DNA of 64,000 nucleotides, taken from contig CAKUYZ010000006.1 of NCBI GenBank assembly GCA_934717675.1, forward strand, positions 1 to 64,000, read 5' to 3'. The translations under genes were made by a program, and so were the position numbers. How positions within the stretch are numbered: the stretch's first letter is position 1; each line of letters begins with the position of its first letter. Below, piece after piece: positions 1-8,882 of this stretch. Under the pieces are notes generated by a model. It saw only the letters and a list, made by a program, of their open reading frames with translations, had not been told where the DNA came from and searched no databases. The stretch comes from an uncultured Bacteroidales bacterium. Lineage in GTDB: Bacteria > Bacteroidota > Bacteroidia > Bacteroidales > Marinilabiliaceae.

Positions 1-900
1 GACCTGGAGCGAGTAGACAAAGAGGGCGGAGAAATTTTCAAAACCGCCATACATGGTCGGGTTTGAGAACACGCGGTCCGCAAAGTTGACCGCCAGAAAG
101 TCCGCCAATATAATCTTCTTGGCAAGGCCGTTTATGATCCAGAAGACGGCTATGCCAAACCACCTGCGAGACAAGAAATAGGGCTTAGAGATCTGCCCCA
201 CGAACTCGTTGGCGCGCACAATGGGGCCGGCCACAAGCTGTGGAAAGAAGCTGACGTAGAAGCCATAGTTGAGGAAGTTGCGCAGCGGCTCAATGCGGCG
301 GCGATAGATGTCCATCAAGTAGCTGATGCACTGAAAGGTGTAGAAAGAGATGCCCACAGGCAGCCAAATGTAGTCTACACTAAAACGCCCCTCGCCAAAA
401 ATGGCGTTACCAAGCTCCGCCACATAGTCATGCACCTCAAAACTGGTGCCGGCAATCTGGTTGACCATGTCCACCACCAAATAGGCATATTTGAAGTAGC
501 ACAGCACCAACAGGTTAACCACCACCCCAGCTCCCACCCACAGCTTGGCGCGCCGCGGGGCGGGACTGCCGGCCGGCATCTTGGCCACGGCATTACCCAC
601 ACGCAGGCCCACGAAATAGGAGAGGGCCGTGGCCACAATGAGGAGCATGGTGAAGTCTCCCGACGTCTTGTAATAAAAAAACACGGAGACGAAGAAAAGG
701 AACGCGTTGCGCAGCAAGATCCGACTCCGGCCTATGGCGGCCAAAGCCAGCAGCACTATGGCAAAAAATGCCCAAAAATAGAACTGAGTGAAGAGCAACG
801 GGTGCTGGTCGTCAAAAGCGAAGACGTTGTGGAGTACGGCCTGAGCCGCCTCGGCGGCAGAGTGAGCCGAAGCGGCCACCGTGTCGTTAATCATTATCAT
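1..900 (-). CDS. MBOAT-family membrane O-acyltransferase (C-terminus beyond window)
   Basis: This is a polytopic membrane protein of the MBOAT (AlgI/DltB-like) family, which transfers acyl groups across the membrane to extracytoplasmic polysaccharides. I translated the minus strand directly. The reading frame is open from an ATG at 900 to the window edge (300 residues) and is very hydrophobic. It contains the family-typical stretch FFPQLVAGPIVRA near residue 222 and the segment LPVGISFYTFQCISY near residue 186. The catalytic His of the family lies further C-terminal and is not visible here. An alternative ATG at 894 would give an 8-base overlap (ATGATTAA) with the upstream SGNH gene, the same arrangement as between the two SGNH genes. 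The context suggests an O-acetylation module in which the SGNH proteins work in the periplasm. Confidence 0.85.
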   Translation of the reverse strand, partial: MIMINDTVAASAHSAAEAAQAVLHNVFAFDDQHPLLFTQFYFWAFFAIVLLALAAIGRSRILLRNAFLFFVSVFFYYKTSGDFTMLLIVATALSYFVGLRVGNAVAKMPAGSPAPRRAKLWVGAGVVVNLLVLCYFKYAYLVVDMVNQIAGTSFEVHDYVAELGNAIFGEGRFSVDYIWLPVGISFYTFQCISYLMDIYRRRIEPLRNFLNYGFYVSFFPQLVAGPIVRANEFVGQISKPYFLSRRWFGIAVFWIINGLAKKIILADFLAVNFADRVFSNPTMYGGFENFSALFVYSLQV

Positions 901-2245
901 CTGTTGCTTCTTGGTCGAGATAGAAATTGAGGAAAGCGTCGTAGAACATGGCTCCGACCACCTTATAGCCGGCACGGGTGAAGTGGACATTGTCCTTTTG
1001 CGCCAGGCCGGCCTTTTGCCATTGCGCCATGCTGCCCAGGCCGCCCATGATGCCGAAGAGATCCCACAGGCCGCCTTGCCACTTCTCCGCCATGCTCACA
1101 AAAGCCTCGCGCGCCACGGGGCCATTGGCGTTGACAACCCTGCGCCGACGACGAAGACGGCGCTTCGAGTCGTTGTTCGTCACGAAGATGAAGGCGCACC
1201 GCGGGTTCACCCTGCGGAAGATGGTCAAAAGTCTGTCATAGGCCTCGCGAAAGGCATCGGCCGAGAAATTGGGACCCGAAGCATCGTTTATGCCGATACT
1301 CAGGATGACAAGGTCGGGACGCAATGCGGCCAACTGACGCTCAAAGAGTTCGCAGCGCAAATAGGCCGGCACGGAGGCCCCGTTGACGCCTATGGTGTGG
1401 AACGTAATGCCGTCATCGTCCGCACCGGGGATTATGCCATCAACAAAAAAAGTGTCGGCTCTCGCGCCAGCCGCCGTGTCGGTCTCAAAACGCAGCTCGA
1501 AGCGAGACACCGGCCTAGGCAGACGGAAGACGTAGCCAAGGCTGTCGGCCAAGGAAGGCCGCAACAATGTGTCTTCCAAGGCAATGACTGGCAGCAGCCA
1601 ACCCGTGCGGGAGCGAGCCAAAAGACGCAACGAAGAAGACAGCCAACGGCCCGCGCTGTCGGGATCGGTATCAATGGAGAACCATGCGGCGGGGCTGCTC
1701 GTGAACACCGTGATGCCGCTCATGCCAAGGGCCGGCCGAGGCTTGCGCACGGAGCATCGGGCCATTTGCCACTCGCCACCGCGATGCACCTTGTAGCCCG
1801 GCGGGTTGTTGGTCTTGGCCACGCTGAACGGGAAGAGGAAACCGCGGGCCGGCCTCAGGCCTCCATTGAGAGAGTCCAACCGCTGGCGGAAAACCTCGGT
1901 ATACATGTCGGCCTGAATGTGTGAGCCACCTATCTGGAGTATGCTCACGCGGCCGCTTCCCAAGAGGAGGACGGAGTCCATCTTGTCTACGAAGAGGCTC
2001 ATGGCCTCTGACTTACCACCGGGCAAGGAGATGAAGTTGGAGTCGGGCCTAGCGCATGACGGCAAAAGGGACTCCAGGCCGCCAAGGGGGAGCGGGAGCG
2101 TATCCGCCGGAGCGGCGGACATGAGCGTCTGCACGGCATCCACCTCGTCCACCTCAGCCTCAGACTGCGACTGCGCCAGGCTGCCCGCACTCACGGCCAG
2201 GCATAGGGTCACGGCCGCGAGGCGTAATGATGTTGTCCTATTCAT
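887..2245 (-). CDS. SGNH/GDSL-family secreted protein
   Basis: This is a probable SGNH-fold esterase or acetyltransferase of 452 residues. The ATG at 2245 is chosen over a TTG at 2275. It gives a clean signal peptide (MNRTTSLRLAA... ending AGSLAQS) and an 8-base ATGAATAG overlap with the stop of the gene before it. Visible family blocks are QIGGSHIQADMY near residue 102 (block I, with Gly-Ser in place of GDS), SIGINDA near 315 (block III, Asn) and DNVHFTRAGY near 418 (Asp and His of block V). The gene lies between another SGNH gene and an MBOAT acyltransferase, so a role in adding or removing O-acetyl groups on a glycan is inferred. The substrate is unknown. Confidence 0.8.
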   Translation of the reverse strand: MNRTTSLRLAAVTLCLAVSAGSLAQSQSEAEVDEVDAVQTLMSAAPADTLPLPLGGLESLLPSCARPDSNFISLPGGKSEAMSLFVDKMDSVLLLGSGRVSILQIGGSHIQADMYTEVFRQRLDSLNGGLRPARGFLFPFSVAKTNNPPGYKVHRGGEWQMARCSVRKPRPALGMSGITVFTSSPAAWFSIDTDPDSAGRWLSSSLRLLARSRTGWLLPVIALEDTLLRPSLADSLGYVFRLPRPVSRFELRFETDTAAGARADTFFVDGIIPGADDDGITFHTIGVNGASVPAYLRCELFERQLAALRPDLVILSIGINDASGPNFSADAFREAYDRLLTIFRRVNPRCAFIFVTNNDSKRRLRRRRRVVNANGPVAREAFVSMAEKWQGGLWDLFGIMGGLGSMAQWQKAGLAQKDNVHFTRAGYKVVGAMFYDAFLNFYLDQEATDDND

Positions 2246-3674
2246 TGTTTTGGCTGTCAGCTTTTTGTCTTCCAACCATTAGCATATAGTCATAGTTCAT
2301 TCTGATGGCGCGCCACAGCACTTCCGCGATCTTGTTGGCTCCGCGGGTGGTGAAGTGTACGTAGTCCGTGCCGGCCAACGGCGGCTGATGAGCCACCCAC
2401 GCCAACATGGAGTTGTGCCCGCCCATGACGTCATACATATCCCAAAAAGCCACGCCGCGGGCGTCGCACTCCGCCTCCAGGGCCTCGGTGAGGCAGGGCA
2501 GCATGGGGTGGGTCTGCAGCTCCCCATCCACCTTGACCGACATGTCGGCAGGGCCAATGAAAATGATTCGGGCCGCTGGGCATATGGCCTTCATCTTGTC
2601 AATTTGTTGGCCAATGGCGGCCGAATATCGCTCCACGCCAGCCGAGTCGGAGAGCATAGGCAGAGCGTTGCCGCCAAACTCCATCAGGACCAGGCGAGTG
2701 TTGAGGTTTCGCATCATGGAGGCCATGAGCGCGGCGTCGGTCCGCCCCAAGAAGAGGCCGTCGGCCCCGCGCATTGGCACGTTGGTGACGCTCACGCCAC
2801 GGCCCGCCGAGACGTCGACACCATAGACGTCGGCACGGCCGCGGAGCCTCAGCCTGAAGGCCGAACACGAGGGCAACAGCCACCTGACAACCCGCATACC
2901 GTCAGAAGGCGGCACCTTGCGCACGAGCGTGTCAATGGACATGGTGAGAGTATCTTCCACATTGCCCACAAAGGCCGTCACCTGACGGTAGCCACCGTGG
3001 CCGCGCCCCTCAACGGAGAGCGTCACGTCTTGCCCCCTCAGCTCCGCCATTTGCGCCAAGGCTCCATAGCGGTTGTGCGAGGCGCGGCGACCCATTATGC
3101 CCGCGGCGTAGAACGTGGCCACGCTGTCTGTTAGGCTTTGGCTCACTGTTCGCGACGGTATGGGCTGCCACAGGGGCAACACTCCGGGCCCTTTGCCGCC
3201 AAAGAGCGCCTGGAGGCTGTCTCGCACCAAGTGTGTGATGCGGTCGCCCTCAATCTGCGAGTCGCCATAGTGGAAGACGCTCACGGCCTCGCCGCCGCTC
3301 ATGGCGCGGAAGACGGGGAAAAGATATGAGAAATCGCCCTTAGGGAAACGGAGCGAGCCCGCACTGTGCCGAAAGATATCCTCTGCCCGCGCCACGCTGT
3401 CGGTCCTGGCGTCTCTGACCGACCGCGCCGCGCTGTCGGCCTTGAGCCGCATGGTGTTCTCTACTGCATCTAGCTGATCTTCAACAGAAATCAATTGCCT
3501 AGCGGCAGTCCCGATGACTGACGACGCTTGCGGCATGCGCACCGTGAGCCCCGCCACATTCACCGCGGGCGGGCACAGCGCGGCAATGACGCCAAGCACG
3601 GCAATGACACCAAAAACGAAGGCCACGCCAACCCAGAGGCTCACGCCCCCCTTGCCACCCCTAGCCATGCTCAT
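2238..3674 (-). CDS. SGNH/GDSL-family membrane-anchored protein
   Basis: This 478-residue protein has an N-terminal membrane anchor (about residues 12-36) followed by a long helical, Arg/Ser/Asp-rich region and an SGNH domain. HYGDSQIEGDR near residue 134 is block I with the nucleophile Ser. DYVHFTTRG near residue 435 carries the Asp-x-x-His dyad. The start overlaps the dnaE stop as ATGA; a second Met two codons downstream is equally possible. Its order with the next SGNH gene and the MBOAT gene, all overlapping by a few bases, points to translational coupling and a shared extracytoplasmic acyl-transfer task. The protein is paralogous in plan to the next gene but differs in length and anchoring. 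Confidence 0.78.
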   Translation of the reverse strand: MSMARGGKGGVSLWVGVAFVFGVIAVLGVIAALCPPAVNVAGLTVRMPQASSVIGTAARQLISVEDQLDAVENTMRLKADSAARSVRDARTDSVARAEDIFRHSAGSLRFPKGDFSYLFPVFRAMSGGEAVSVFHYGDSQIEGDRITHLVRDSLQALFGGKGPGVLPLWQPIPSRTVSQSLTDSVATFYAAGIMGRRASHNRYGALAQMAELRGQDVTLSVEGRGHGGYRQVTAFVGNVEDTLTMSIDTLVRKVPPSDGMRVVRWLLPSCSAFRLRLRGRADVYGVDVSAGRGVSVTNVPMRGADGLFLGRTDAALMASMMRNLNTRLVLMEFGGNALPMLSDSAGVERYSAAIGQQIDKMKAICPAARIIFIGPADMSVKVDGELQTHPMLPCLTEALEAECDARGVAFWDMYDVMGGHNSMLAWVAHQPPLAGTDYVHFTTRGANKIAEVLWRAIRMNYDYMLMVGRQKADSQNNE

Positions 3675-6600
3675 TTCTCACTGACAGACATGGCGATGTC
3701 GCCCTCCGTGGCATCCACCATCTTCATGACCTTGGGGCCCAGCTCCACGCTGTAGCTGTTTGACGGCAGGGTGACGTCGATGCGCTTGTTGCGGTCTATG
3801 ATGTGGAAGCGCACTGGCACAATGGGCGGCATGTCTGGCCGCGGGTTCACGGGCTTGTTCTTGTTGGCTATGAGGACTTCGGACAAGATGTCTATCATCG
3901 GCATTGTCAGTTTGTCTAGGTTTATGGAGAATGTGACGTTCTTGATCATGCCGTGCTTCAGCACGTCTGACAGGAACTCCACTTTGGCGATTCTGCGAAA
4001 CACCCTGGCGTCGGGCCTCTCATATTTTGGAGGCTCAAACTTCATGGTGATGCACACGAAGGAGCTTGGCGTCATGAAATAGGGCGAGTAGCTCACGTAG
4101 TCGTCTCCGAAAAGCGGAATCTCGCCCACACCGCTGGTGTCCTCCACCTTGGCAATGAGATAGGGGTTGTTCTTGGCTCGCGTCAGTCCCGTCTTTATCT
4201 CTTTGACAACGCCGGCGCAGACGATGGTCTTGCCCAGGAACGACTGGAAATTCTCCTCCTTCAGGTTGGCCATCGGGGTGTTGACAATGTAGCGGAAGAC
4301 GAAGGCGTAGGAGTCTAGCGGGTGGGCGGAGAGATATATGCCCACCATCTCCTTCTCGCGGTTGAGCCTCTCAAGGTCGCTCCACGAGTTGATCACGTCA
4401 GGCAATGACGGCTTGGCGATGGCCACGTCCAGGATGTCTCCGAAGAGCGAGGCCTGGCCGCTGCGCTTGTCATTTTGGAAGTCTGTGCCATAGCGCAGCA
4501 AAATCTCGCTGCCCGACAGGCCCTCCTTATTTTGGCAGAAGAACTGCTCTCGGCGCACGTCTCCAAGGTTGTCAAAAGCCCCGGCCAGGGCCAGGCTCTC
4601 AATGGTCTTGCGGTTGCAGGCCGTCAGGTCCACCCTCTCCACGAAGTCATATATCGAGGCGTAGGGGCCGTTTTTCTCCCTCTCGGAGACAATGGCCTCC
4701 ACCGCGCCGTTGCCCACACCCTTGACGCCGCCGAGGCCGAAGACCACGGCCCCGTCGTGGCTCACGCCAAAGTTGAGGACGGAGTTATTGACGTCTGGAC
4801 CCATAACCTTGAGGCCCATACGCTTGCACTCGTCCATATATTTAGACACCTCGGAGATGGTGTCTTTGCAGCTGGTGAGCAGCGCGGCCATATATTCGGC
4901 CGGGTAGTGCGTCTTGAGATACGCCGTCTGATAAGACACCCACGAGTAGCACGTGGCGTGAGACTTGTTGAAGGCGTAGGAGGCGAATTTCTCCCAGTCG
5001 GCCCATATTTTCTCCAGCTTGTCGGCTGGGTGGCCGTTGCCCATGCCCTGGTTGATGAACTTGGGCTTGAGCTCGTTCAGCACGGCAATCTGTTTCTTGC
5101 CCATGGCCTTACGCAGTTTGTCGCTCTCGCCGCGCGTGAAGTTGGCCAGGAGGCGGCTCAGGAGCATCACCTGCTCTTGGTATACCGTGACGCCGTATGT
5201 GTCTTTGAGATATTTCTCCATACACGGCAAGTCGTAGGTGATGGGCTCTCGCCCCTGCTTGCGGTTGATGAACTGCGGGATGTAGTCCATTGGGCCGGGG
5301 CGGTAGAGTGCGTTCATGGCAATGAGGTCTTCAAAGACCGTGGGCTGCAGCTCTTTGAGATATTTCTGCATACCCGGGCTCTCGAACTGGAAGATGCCCA
5401 TGGTGCGTCCCTCGGCATAGAGTTTGTAGACCTCGGGGTCGTCAATTGGCACCTTGAAGATGTCAATGTCCTCTCCCGTATGGGCCTTGATGTTTTTCAC
5501 CGCGTCTTTCATGATGCGGAGGTTGATGAGGCCGAGGAAGTCCATCTTGATGAGGCCCACGCTCTCAACGTAGTGGCCGTCATATTGCGTGGCCTGCATC
5601 TTGAAGCCCGTGGTCTTATCCTCCACCACGGTTATGGGCGCGAATTTTTTGAGGTCGTCGGCGCCTATGATGATGCCGCAGGCGTGCACTCCCGTCTGGC
5701 GCACGGTGCCCTCGAGCTCGCCGGCGTAGCGCAGCATGGAGGCCACGCCCTCGTCGGGGCCATTGAGCGCCTGCTGTATGGCGGGGATGAGCTTGAAACA
5801 GTTCTTGAGGTTGACCTTGGGGACTTTTTTTGTCTTGGGGTCGGCCATGTCATCAGAGAACTTGTCGGGGATGAGGCTCGTCATCTCCCTGACCATCTGG
5901 AGGGGGATGTTTTGAACTCGGCCCACGTCAGACACCGACGACTTGGTGGCCATGGTGCCGAAGGTGATGATGTGGGCCACGGCCTCGCTGCCATATTTCT
6001 GCGTGACCCACTCAATTACTTTTTGGCGGCCGTCATCGGCAAAGTCGGTATCAATATCGGGGAGTGAAATACGGTCCGGGTTGAGGAAACGCTCGAAAAG
6101 GAGGTCGTATTTCATCGGGTCTATGTCCGTGATGCCAAGGCAATAGGCCACCACGGAGCCCGCCGCCGAGCCACGCCCAGGGCCCACCCAGACGTCTAGC
6201 TCCTCGCGGGCGGCGCGTATGAAGTCCATCACAATGAGGAAGTAGCCAGGGAAACCCATGGTCTTCATGATGTGGAGCTCAAAGGTTATCTGATCCACCT
6301 GCGCTTGCGTCAGCTCCTGGCCATAACGCTTGTGCGCCCCTTCCCACGTGAGTTTGGCCAGGTAGTCGGCCTCCAGCTTGATGCGGTAGAGCTTGTTGTA
6401 GCCTCCGAGTTTCTTTATTTTCTTCTCCGCATCCTCTTGGCTCAGGACCACCTGGTGCTTCTCGTCTTGCGTAAACTCGTCGAAGAGGTCCTTCTCCGTG
6501 AGTTTTTGGCGATACTGCTCCTCCGTCCCGAAGTCTTCGGGGATGGGGAATTTGGGCATGATGGGGTCGGAGTTGAGGTTTATGTCCTCCACTTTGCCGG

Positions 6601-7582
6601 CCACCTCCATGGTGTTGGCCAGGGCCTCTGGCACGTCGGGGAAGAGGGCCTCCATCTCCTCTGGCGTCTTGAGCCACTCCTGTTTGGTGTAAAAGAGGCG
6701 GCTGGGGTCGTTCATCTGCTTGCCCGTGGAGAGGCATAGGAGCCTCTCGTGGGCCTCGGCGTGCTCCTTGTTGAGGAAGTGCGAGTCGTTGGTGCAAATT
6801 ACTTTCACGCCCGTCTTCTCGGCCAGCTCCAAGATGAATGGGTTGACCTCCTGCTGCCTCTCCCACACGTCGCGGGCGGGGTTGTCTCCGAGGCACGGGT
6901 GACGCTGGATCTCAAGGTAATAGTCGTCTCCGAACACGCTCTTGAACCACCTCACGCTGCGCTCCGCCTCATCGAACTTGCGAGCCATGATGAGTTGCGG
7001 GATCTCGCCGCCCAGGCATGCCGAGGAGCATATGACCCCATCATGATACTTCTCCAGCAACTCCTTGTCTATTCGGGGCTTACCATAGAAACCGTCAATC
7101 CACGAGACGGAGACCATGCGGCAGAGGTTGAGGTAGCCCGTCTTGTTTTTGGCCAAGAGGATCAGGTGCCAGCCGCTGCGGTCCAAGACGCTCTCTTTGC
7201 CGCTCTCGGGGTCGGTGGCCTTGATGGTCTTGTCTTTGTCGTGCAGGGAGCGGCGAGCGCAGTAGGCCTCGACGCCGAATATGGGCTTGAAAATCTTGGT
7301 TTTGAGGTCTTCGGCCTTGGCTTTGGCCTCGGCTCGCTCTTCGGGCGCGCGGCTCTCATCTGCCGCTATGGCCTCCTGCTCCTTGATGGCGCCGCGCGTC
7401 TTGCCGTTGACTTTGGCGGCGTAGTCATGAAACTCCTTGATGCCATACATGACGCCGTGGTCGGTCAGGGCCACGGAATACATGCCGTTGGCCATACACT
7501 TGTCCACAATGCCCGGCACGGTGCTCATGCCGTCCAAGATAGAGTAGTGCGAGTGCACATGAAGGTGAGTGAAGCGCGCCAT
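3671..7582 (-). CDS. dnaE: DNA polymerase III subunit alpha
   Basis: This is the catalytic subunit of the replicative DNA polymerase, 1303 residues. The N-terminal PHP domain begins with HLHVHSHYSILDG right after the start. The polymerase active-site motif PDIDTDF sits near residue 507, preceded by GPGRGSAAGS. The helix-hairpin-helix region and an OB-fold segment lie in the C-terminal third. A charged Lys/Glu/Ala-rich insertion of about 35 residues lies inside the PHP domain near residues 55-95. The ATG at 7582 gives the canonical MARFTHLHVH start. A TACCTTCG box 35 bases upstream is a likely -7 element. The gene is the first of the overlapping chain with the two SGNH genes and the MBOAT gene. 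Confidence 0.97.
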   Translation of the reverse strand: MARFTHLHVHSHYSILDGMSTVPGIVDKCMANGMYSVALTDHGVMYGIKEFHDYAAKVNGKTRGAIKEQEAIAADESRAPEERAEAKAKAEDLKTKIFKPIFGVEAYCARRSLHDKDKTIKATDPESGKESVLDRSGWHLILLAKNKTGYLNLCRMVSVSWIDGFYGKPRIDKELLEKYHDGVICSSACLGGEIPQLIMARKFDEAERSVRWFKSVFGDDYYLEIQRHPCLGDNPARDVWERQQEVNPFILELAEKTGVKVICTNDSHFLNKEHAEAHERLLCLSTGKQMNDPSRLFYTKQEWLKTPEEMEALFPDVPEALANTMEVAGKVEDINLNSDPIMPKFPIPEDFGTEEQYRQKLTEKDLFDEFTQDEKHQVVLSQEDAEKKIKKLGGYNKLYRIKLEADYLAKLTWEGAHKRYGQELTQAQVDQITFELHIMKTMGFPGYFLIVMDFIRAAREELDVWVGPGRGSAAGSVVAYCLGITDIDPMKYDLLFERFLNPDRISLPDIDTDFADDGRQKVIEWVTQKYGSEAVAHIITFGTMATKSSVSDVGRVQNIPLQMVREMTSLIPDKFSDDMADPKTKKVPKVNLKNCFKLIPAIQQALNGPDEGVASMLRYAGELEGTVRQTGVHACGIIIGADDLKKFAPITVVEDKTTGFKMQATQYDGHYVESVGLIKMDFLGLINLRIMKDAVKNIKAHTGEDIDIFKVPIDDPEVYKLYAEGRTMGIFQFESPGMQKYLKELQPTVFEDLIAMNALYRPGPMDYIPQFINRKQGREPITYDLPCMEKYLKDTYGVTVYQEQVMLLSRLLANFTRGESDKLRKAMGKKQIAVLNELKPKFINQGMGNGHPADKLEKIWADWEKFASYAFNKSHATCYSWVSYQTAYLKTHYPAEYMAALLTSCKDTISEVSKYMDECKRMGLKVMGPDVNNSVLNFGVSHDGAVVFGLGGVKGVGNGAVEAIVSEREKNGPYASIYDFVERVDLTACNRKTIESLALAGAFDNLGDVRREQFFCQNKEGLSGSEILLRYGTDFQNDKRSGQASLFGDILDVAIAKPSLPDVINSWSDLERLNREKEMVGIYLSAHPLDSYAFVFRYIVNTPMANLKEENFQSFLGKTIVCAGVVKEIKTGLTRAKNNPYLIAKVEDTSGVGEIPLFGDDYVSYSPYFMTPSSFVCITMKFEPPKYERPDARVFRRIAKVEFLSDVLKHGMIKNVTFSINLDKLTMPMIDILSEVLIANKNKPVNPRPDMPPIVPVRFHIIDRNKRIDVTLPSNSYSVELGPKVMKMVDATEGDIAMSVSEK

Positions 7583-7616
7583 TTCCCTTTGCCTCGTTAT
7601 TTCTGATTTTCAGTTG

Positions 7617-7624
7617 CGAAGGTA
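7617..7624 (-). promoter_or_regulatory. Putative -7 box for dnaE
   Basis: On the minus strand the bases read TACCTTCG, one base from the Bacteroidota -7 consensus TANNTTTG, and lie 35 bases upstream of the dnaE ATG. The TTCG form recurs upstream of rpsP, hisH and the gene at 40406. No clear -33 TTTG was found. Confidence 0.4.
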
Positions 7625-7769
7625 GTGCCTAAAGGACTGAAAATTGAATTGGATAAGTGCAATATTTTTCATAGCTAGGGTTAGGCACAGGAATTCACGC
7701 CTTGGCCAGGCTCTCCCGCTTTGCCGCGCCGACTTTTCTGACGACATTTGCCACAAAATATGGGTTTTT

Positions 7770-8252
7770 ATGAAAACAATGACACGGAGCATATTGTTCG
7801 TATGCCTCGGCAACATCTGCCGCTCACCGGCCGCCGACGCGATAATGAGAGCCAAAGCCGCGGCGGCTGGGCTAGATGTGGATGTGGACTCGGCGGGCAT
7901 CGGGGCGTGGCATGCGGGGCAGCTGCCAGACATACGCATGAGGCGGTGCGGCGACAAGCACGGCTACGACATGCGCCACCGCGCGAGGCAAGTGACGGCG
8001 GAGGACTTTGACCGCTTCGACATCGTGATGGGCATGGACGCGCAAAACGTGAGCGACCTGCGAGCCTTGGCCGCGACCGACAGACAAAAAGCAAAAGTGC
8101 GCCTCATGGCCGACTACCTGACCCGCCACCCGGGCCAAAGGTCAATCCCAGACCCATATTATGGAGACGAGGGCGACTTTGAGCTGGCGGTGGAACTGAT
8201 TGAGGATGCGGTGGAAAACATTGTGAGACTGATGAAAGAAGACAAGATATGA
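7770..8252 (+). CDS. Low-molecular-weight protein-tyrosine phosphatase
   Basis: This is a cytoplasmic phosphatase of the low-molecular-weight PTP family, 160 residues. The P-loop is VCLGNICRSP with Cys12, Arg18 and Ser19 (CX5RS), directly after the first beta strand. The general-acid motif DPYYGDEGDFE lies near the C-terminus. The open frame extends upstream to 7644, but ATG 7770 (or the ATG three codons later) places the P-loop where it belongs. The stop overlaps the next start as ATGA, so the acetyltransferase downstream is translationally coupled. Members of this family often act on tyrosine kinases of polysaccharide synthesis; no such kinase is visible here. Confidence 0.92.
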   Translation: MKTMTRSILFVCLGNICRSPAADAIMRAKAAAAGLDVDVDSAGIGAWHAGQLPDIRMRRCGDKHGYDMRHRARQVTAEDFDRFDIVMGMDAQNVSDLRALAATDRQKAKVRLMADYLTRHPGQRSIPDPYYGDEGDFELAVELIEDAVENIVRLMKEDKI

Positions 8253-8803
8253 CAGAGTGGGAAAAGATGCTGGCCGGCGAGCCCTATGACGCCATGAACC
8301 AGTGCTTCACAGAAAGGTTGAACGACACGAAACTCAAAATATACGAGTTCAACAACATGCGGCCAGACGACACCGAGGCGCGGACAAAGCTGCTTCGCGG
8401 CCTGCTTGGCGGCACGGGCAAGAGGCTGATTGTCAATCAGCCATTCAGGTGCGACTATGGGTGCAACATATTCGTGGGCGAGGATTTCTTTGCCAACTTC
8501 AACCTGACCATCCTAGACGAGGCGCGCGTGACGATAGGCAACAACGTCTTTATCGGCCCCAACGTGGGGATATACACCGCATGCCACCCGCTAGACCCCG
8601 CGGAGCGCGCCAGATGGGTGCAATGGGCCAAGCCCGTCACCATTGGCAACGACGTGTGGATTGGCGGAGGGGTGACGATATGCCCCGGCGTGACCATTGG
8701 AGACGGAGCCTCCATCGGGGCCGGCAGCGTGGTGGTGAAAGACGTCCCGCCGCGCTGCGTGGCGGTGGGCAACCCCGCAAGGGTGGTGAAAAGGGTGGAG
8801 TAG
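8249..8803 (+). CDS. Maa/LacA-type sugar O-acetyltransferase
   Basis: This is an acetyl-CoA-dependent acetyltransferase of the left-handed beta-helix class, 184 residues, the usual length for maltose/galactoside O-acetyltransferases. The N-terminal Mac domain (GEPYDAM near residue 11) is followed by hexapeptide repeats such as VTIGNNVFIG and VTIGDGASIG. The catalytic His is in the YTACHPLD segment near residue 109. The protein ends with the typical GNPARVVK. It overlaps the phosphatase gene by four bases. The acceptor sugar cannot be told from sequence. Confidence 0.93.
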   Translation: MTEWEKMLAGEPYDAMNQCFTERLNDTKLKIYEFNNMRPDDTEARTKLLRGLLGGTGKRLIVNQPFRCDYGCNIFVGEDFFANFNLTILDEARVTIGNNVFIGPNVGIYTACHPLDPAERARWVQWAKPVTIGNDVWIGGGVTICPGVTIGDGASIGAGSVVVKDVPPRCVAVGNPARVVKRVE

Positions 8804-8882
8804 GGGGGGCGGTATGGGCAGATTGGGAGTCCCGCCATTTTTTTTATAAATTAGCAGCTAACACCTAAAAATCAGCTGCCCT

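Noticed and set aside
881..1924. Long open frame opposite the SGNH gene
   Set aside because: Antisense shadow with Arg/His-rich composition, no signal or domain.
4475..6067. Long open frame of 530 codons opposite dnaE
   Set aside because: It is the antisense shadow of a highly conserved gene in GC-rich DNA; its sequence is His/Val/Glu-rich with no recognisable domain.
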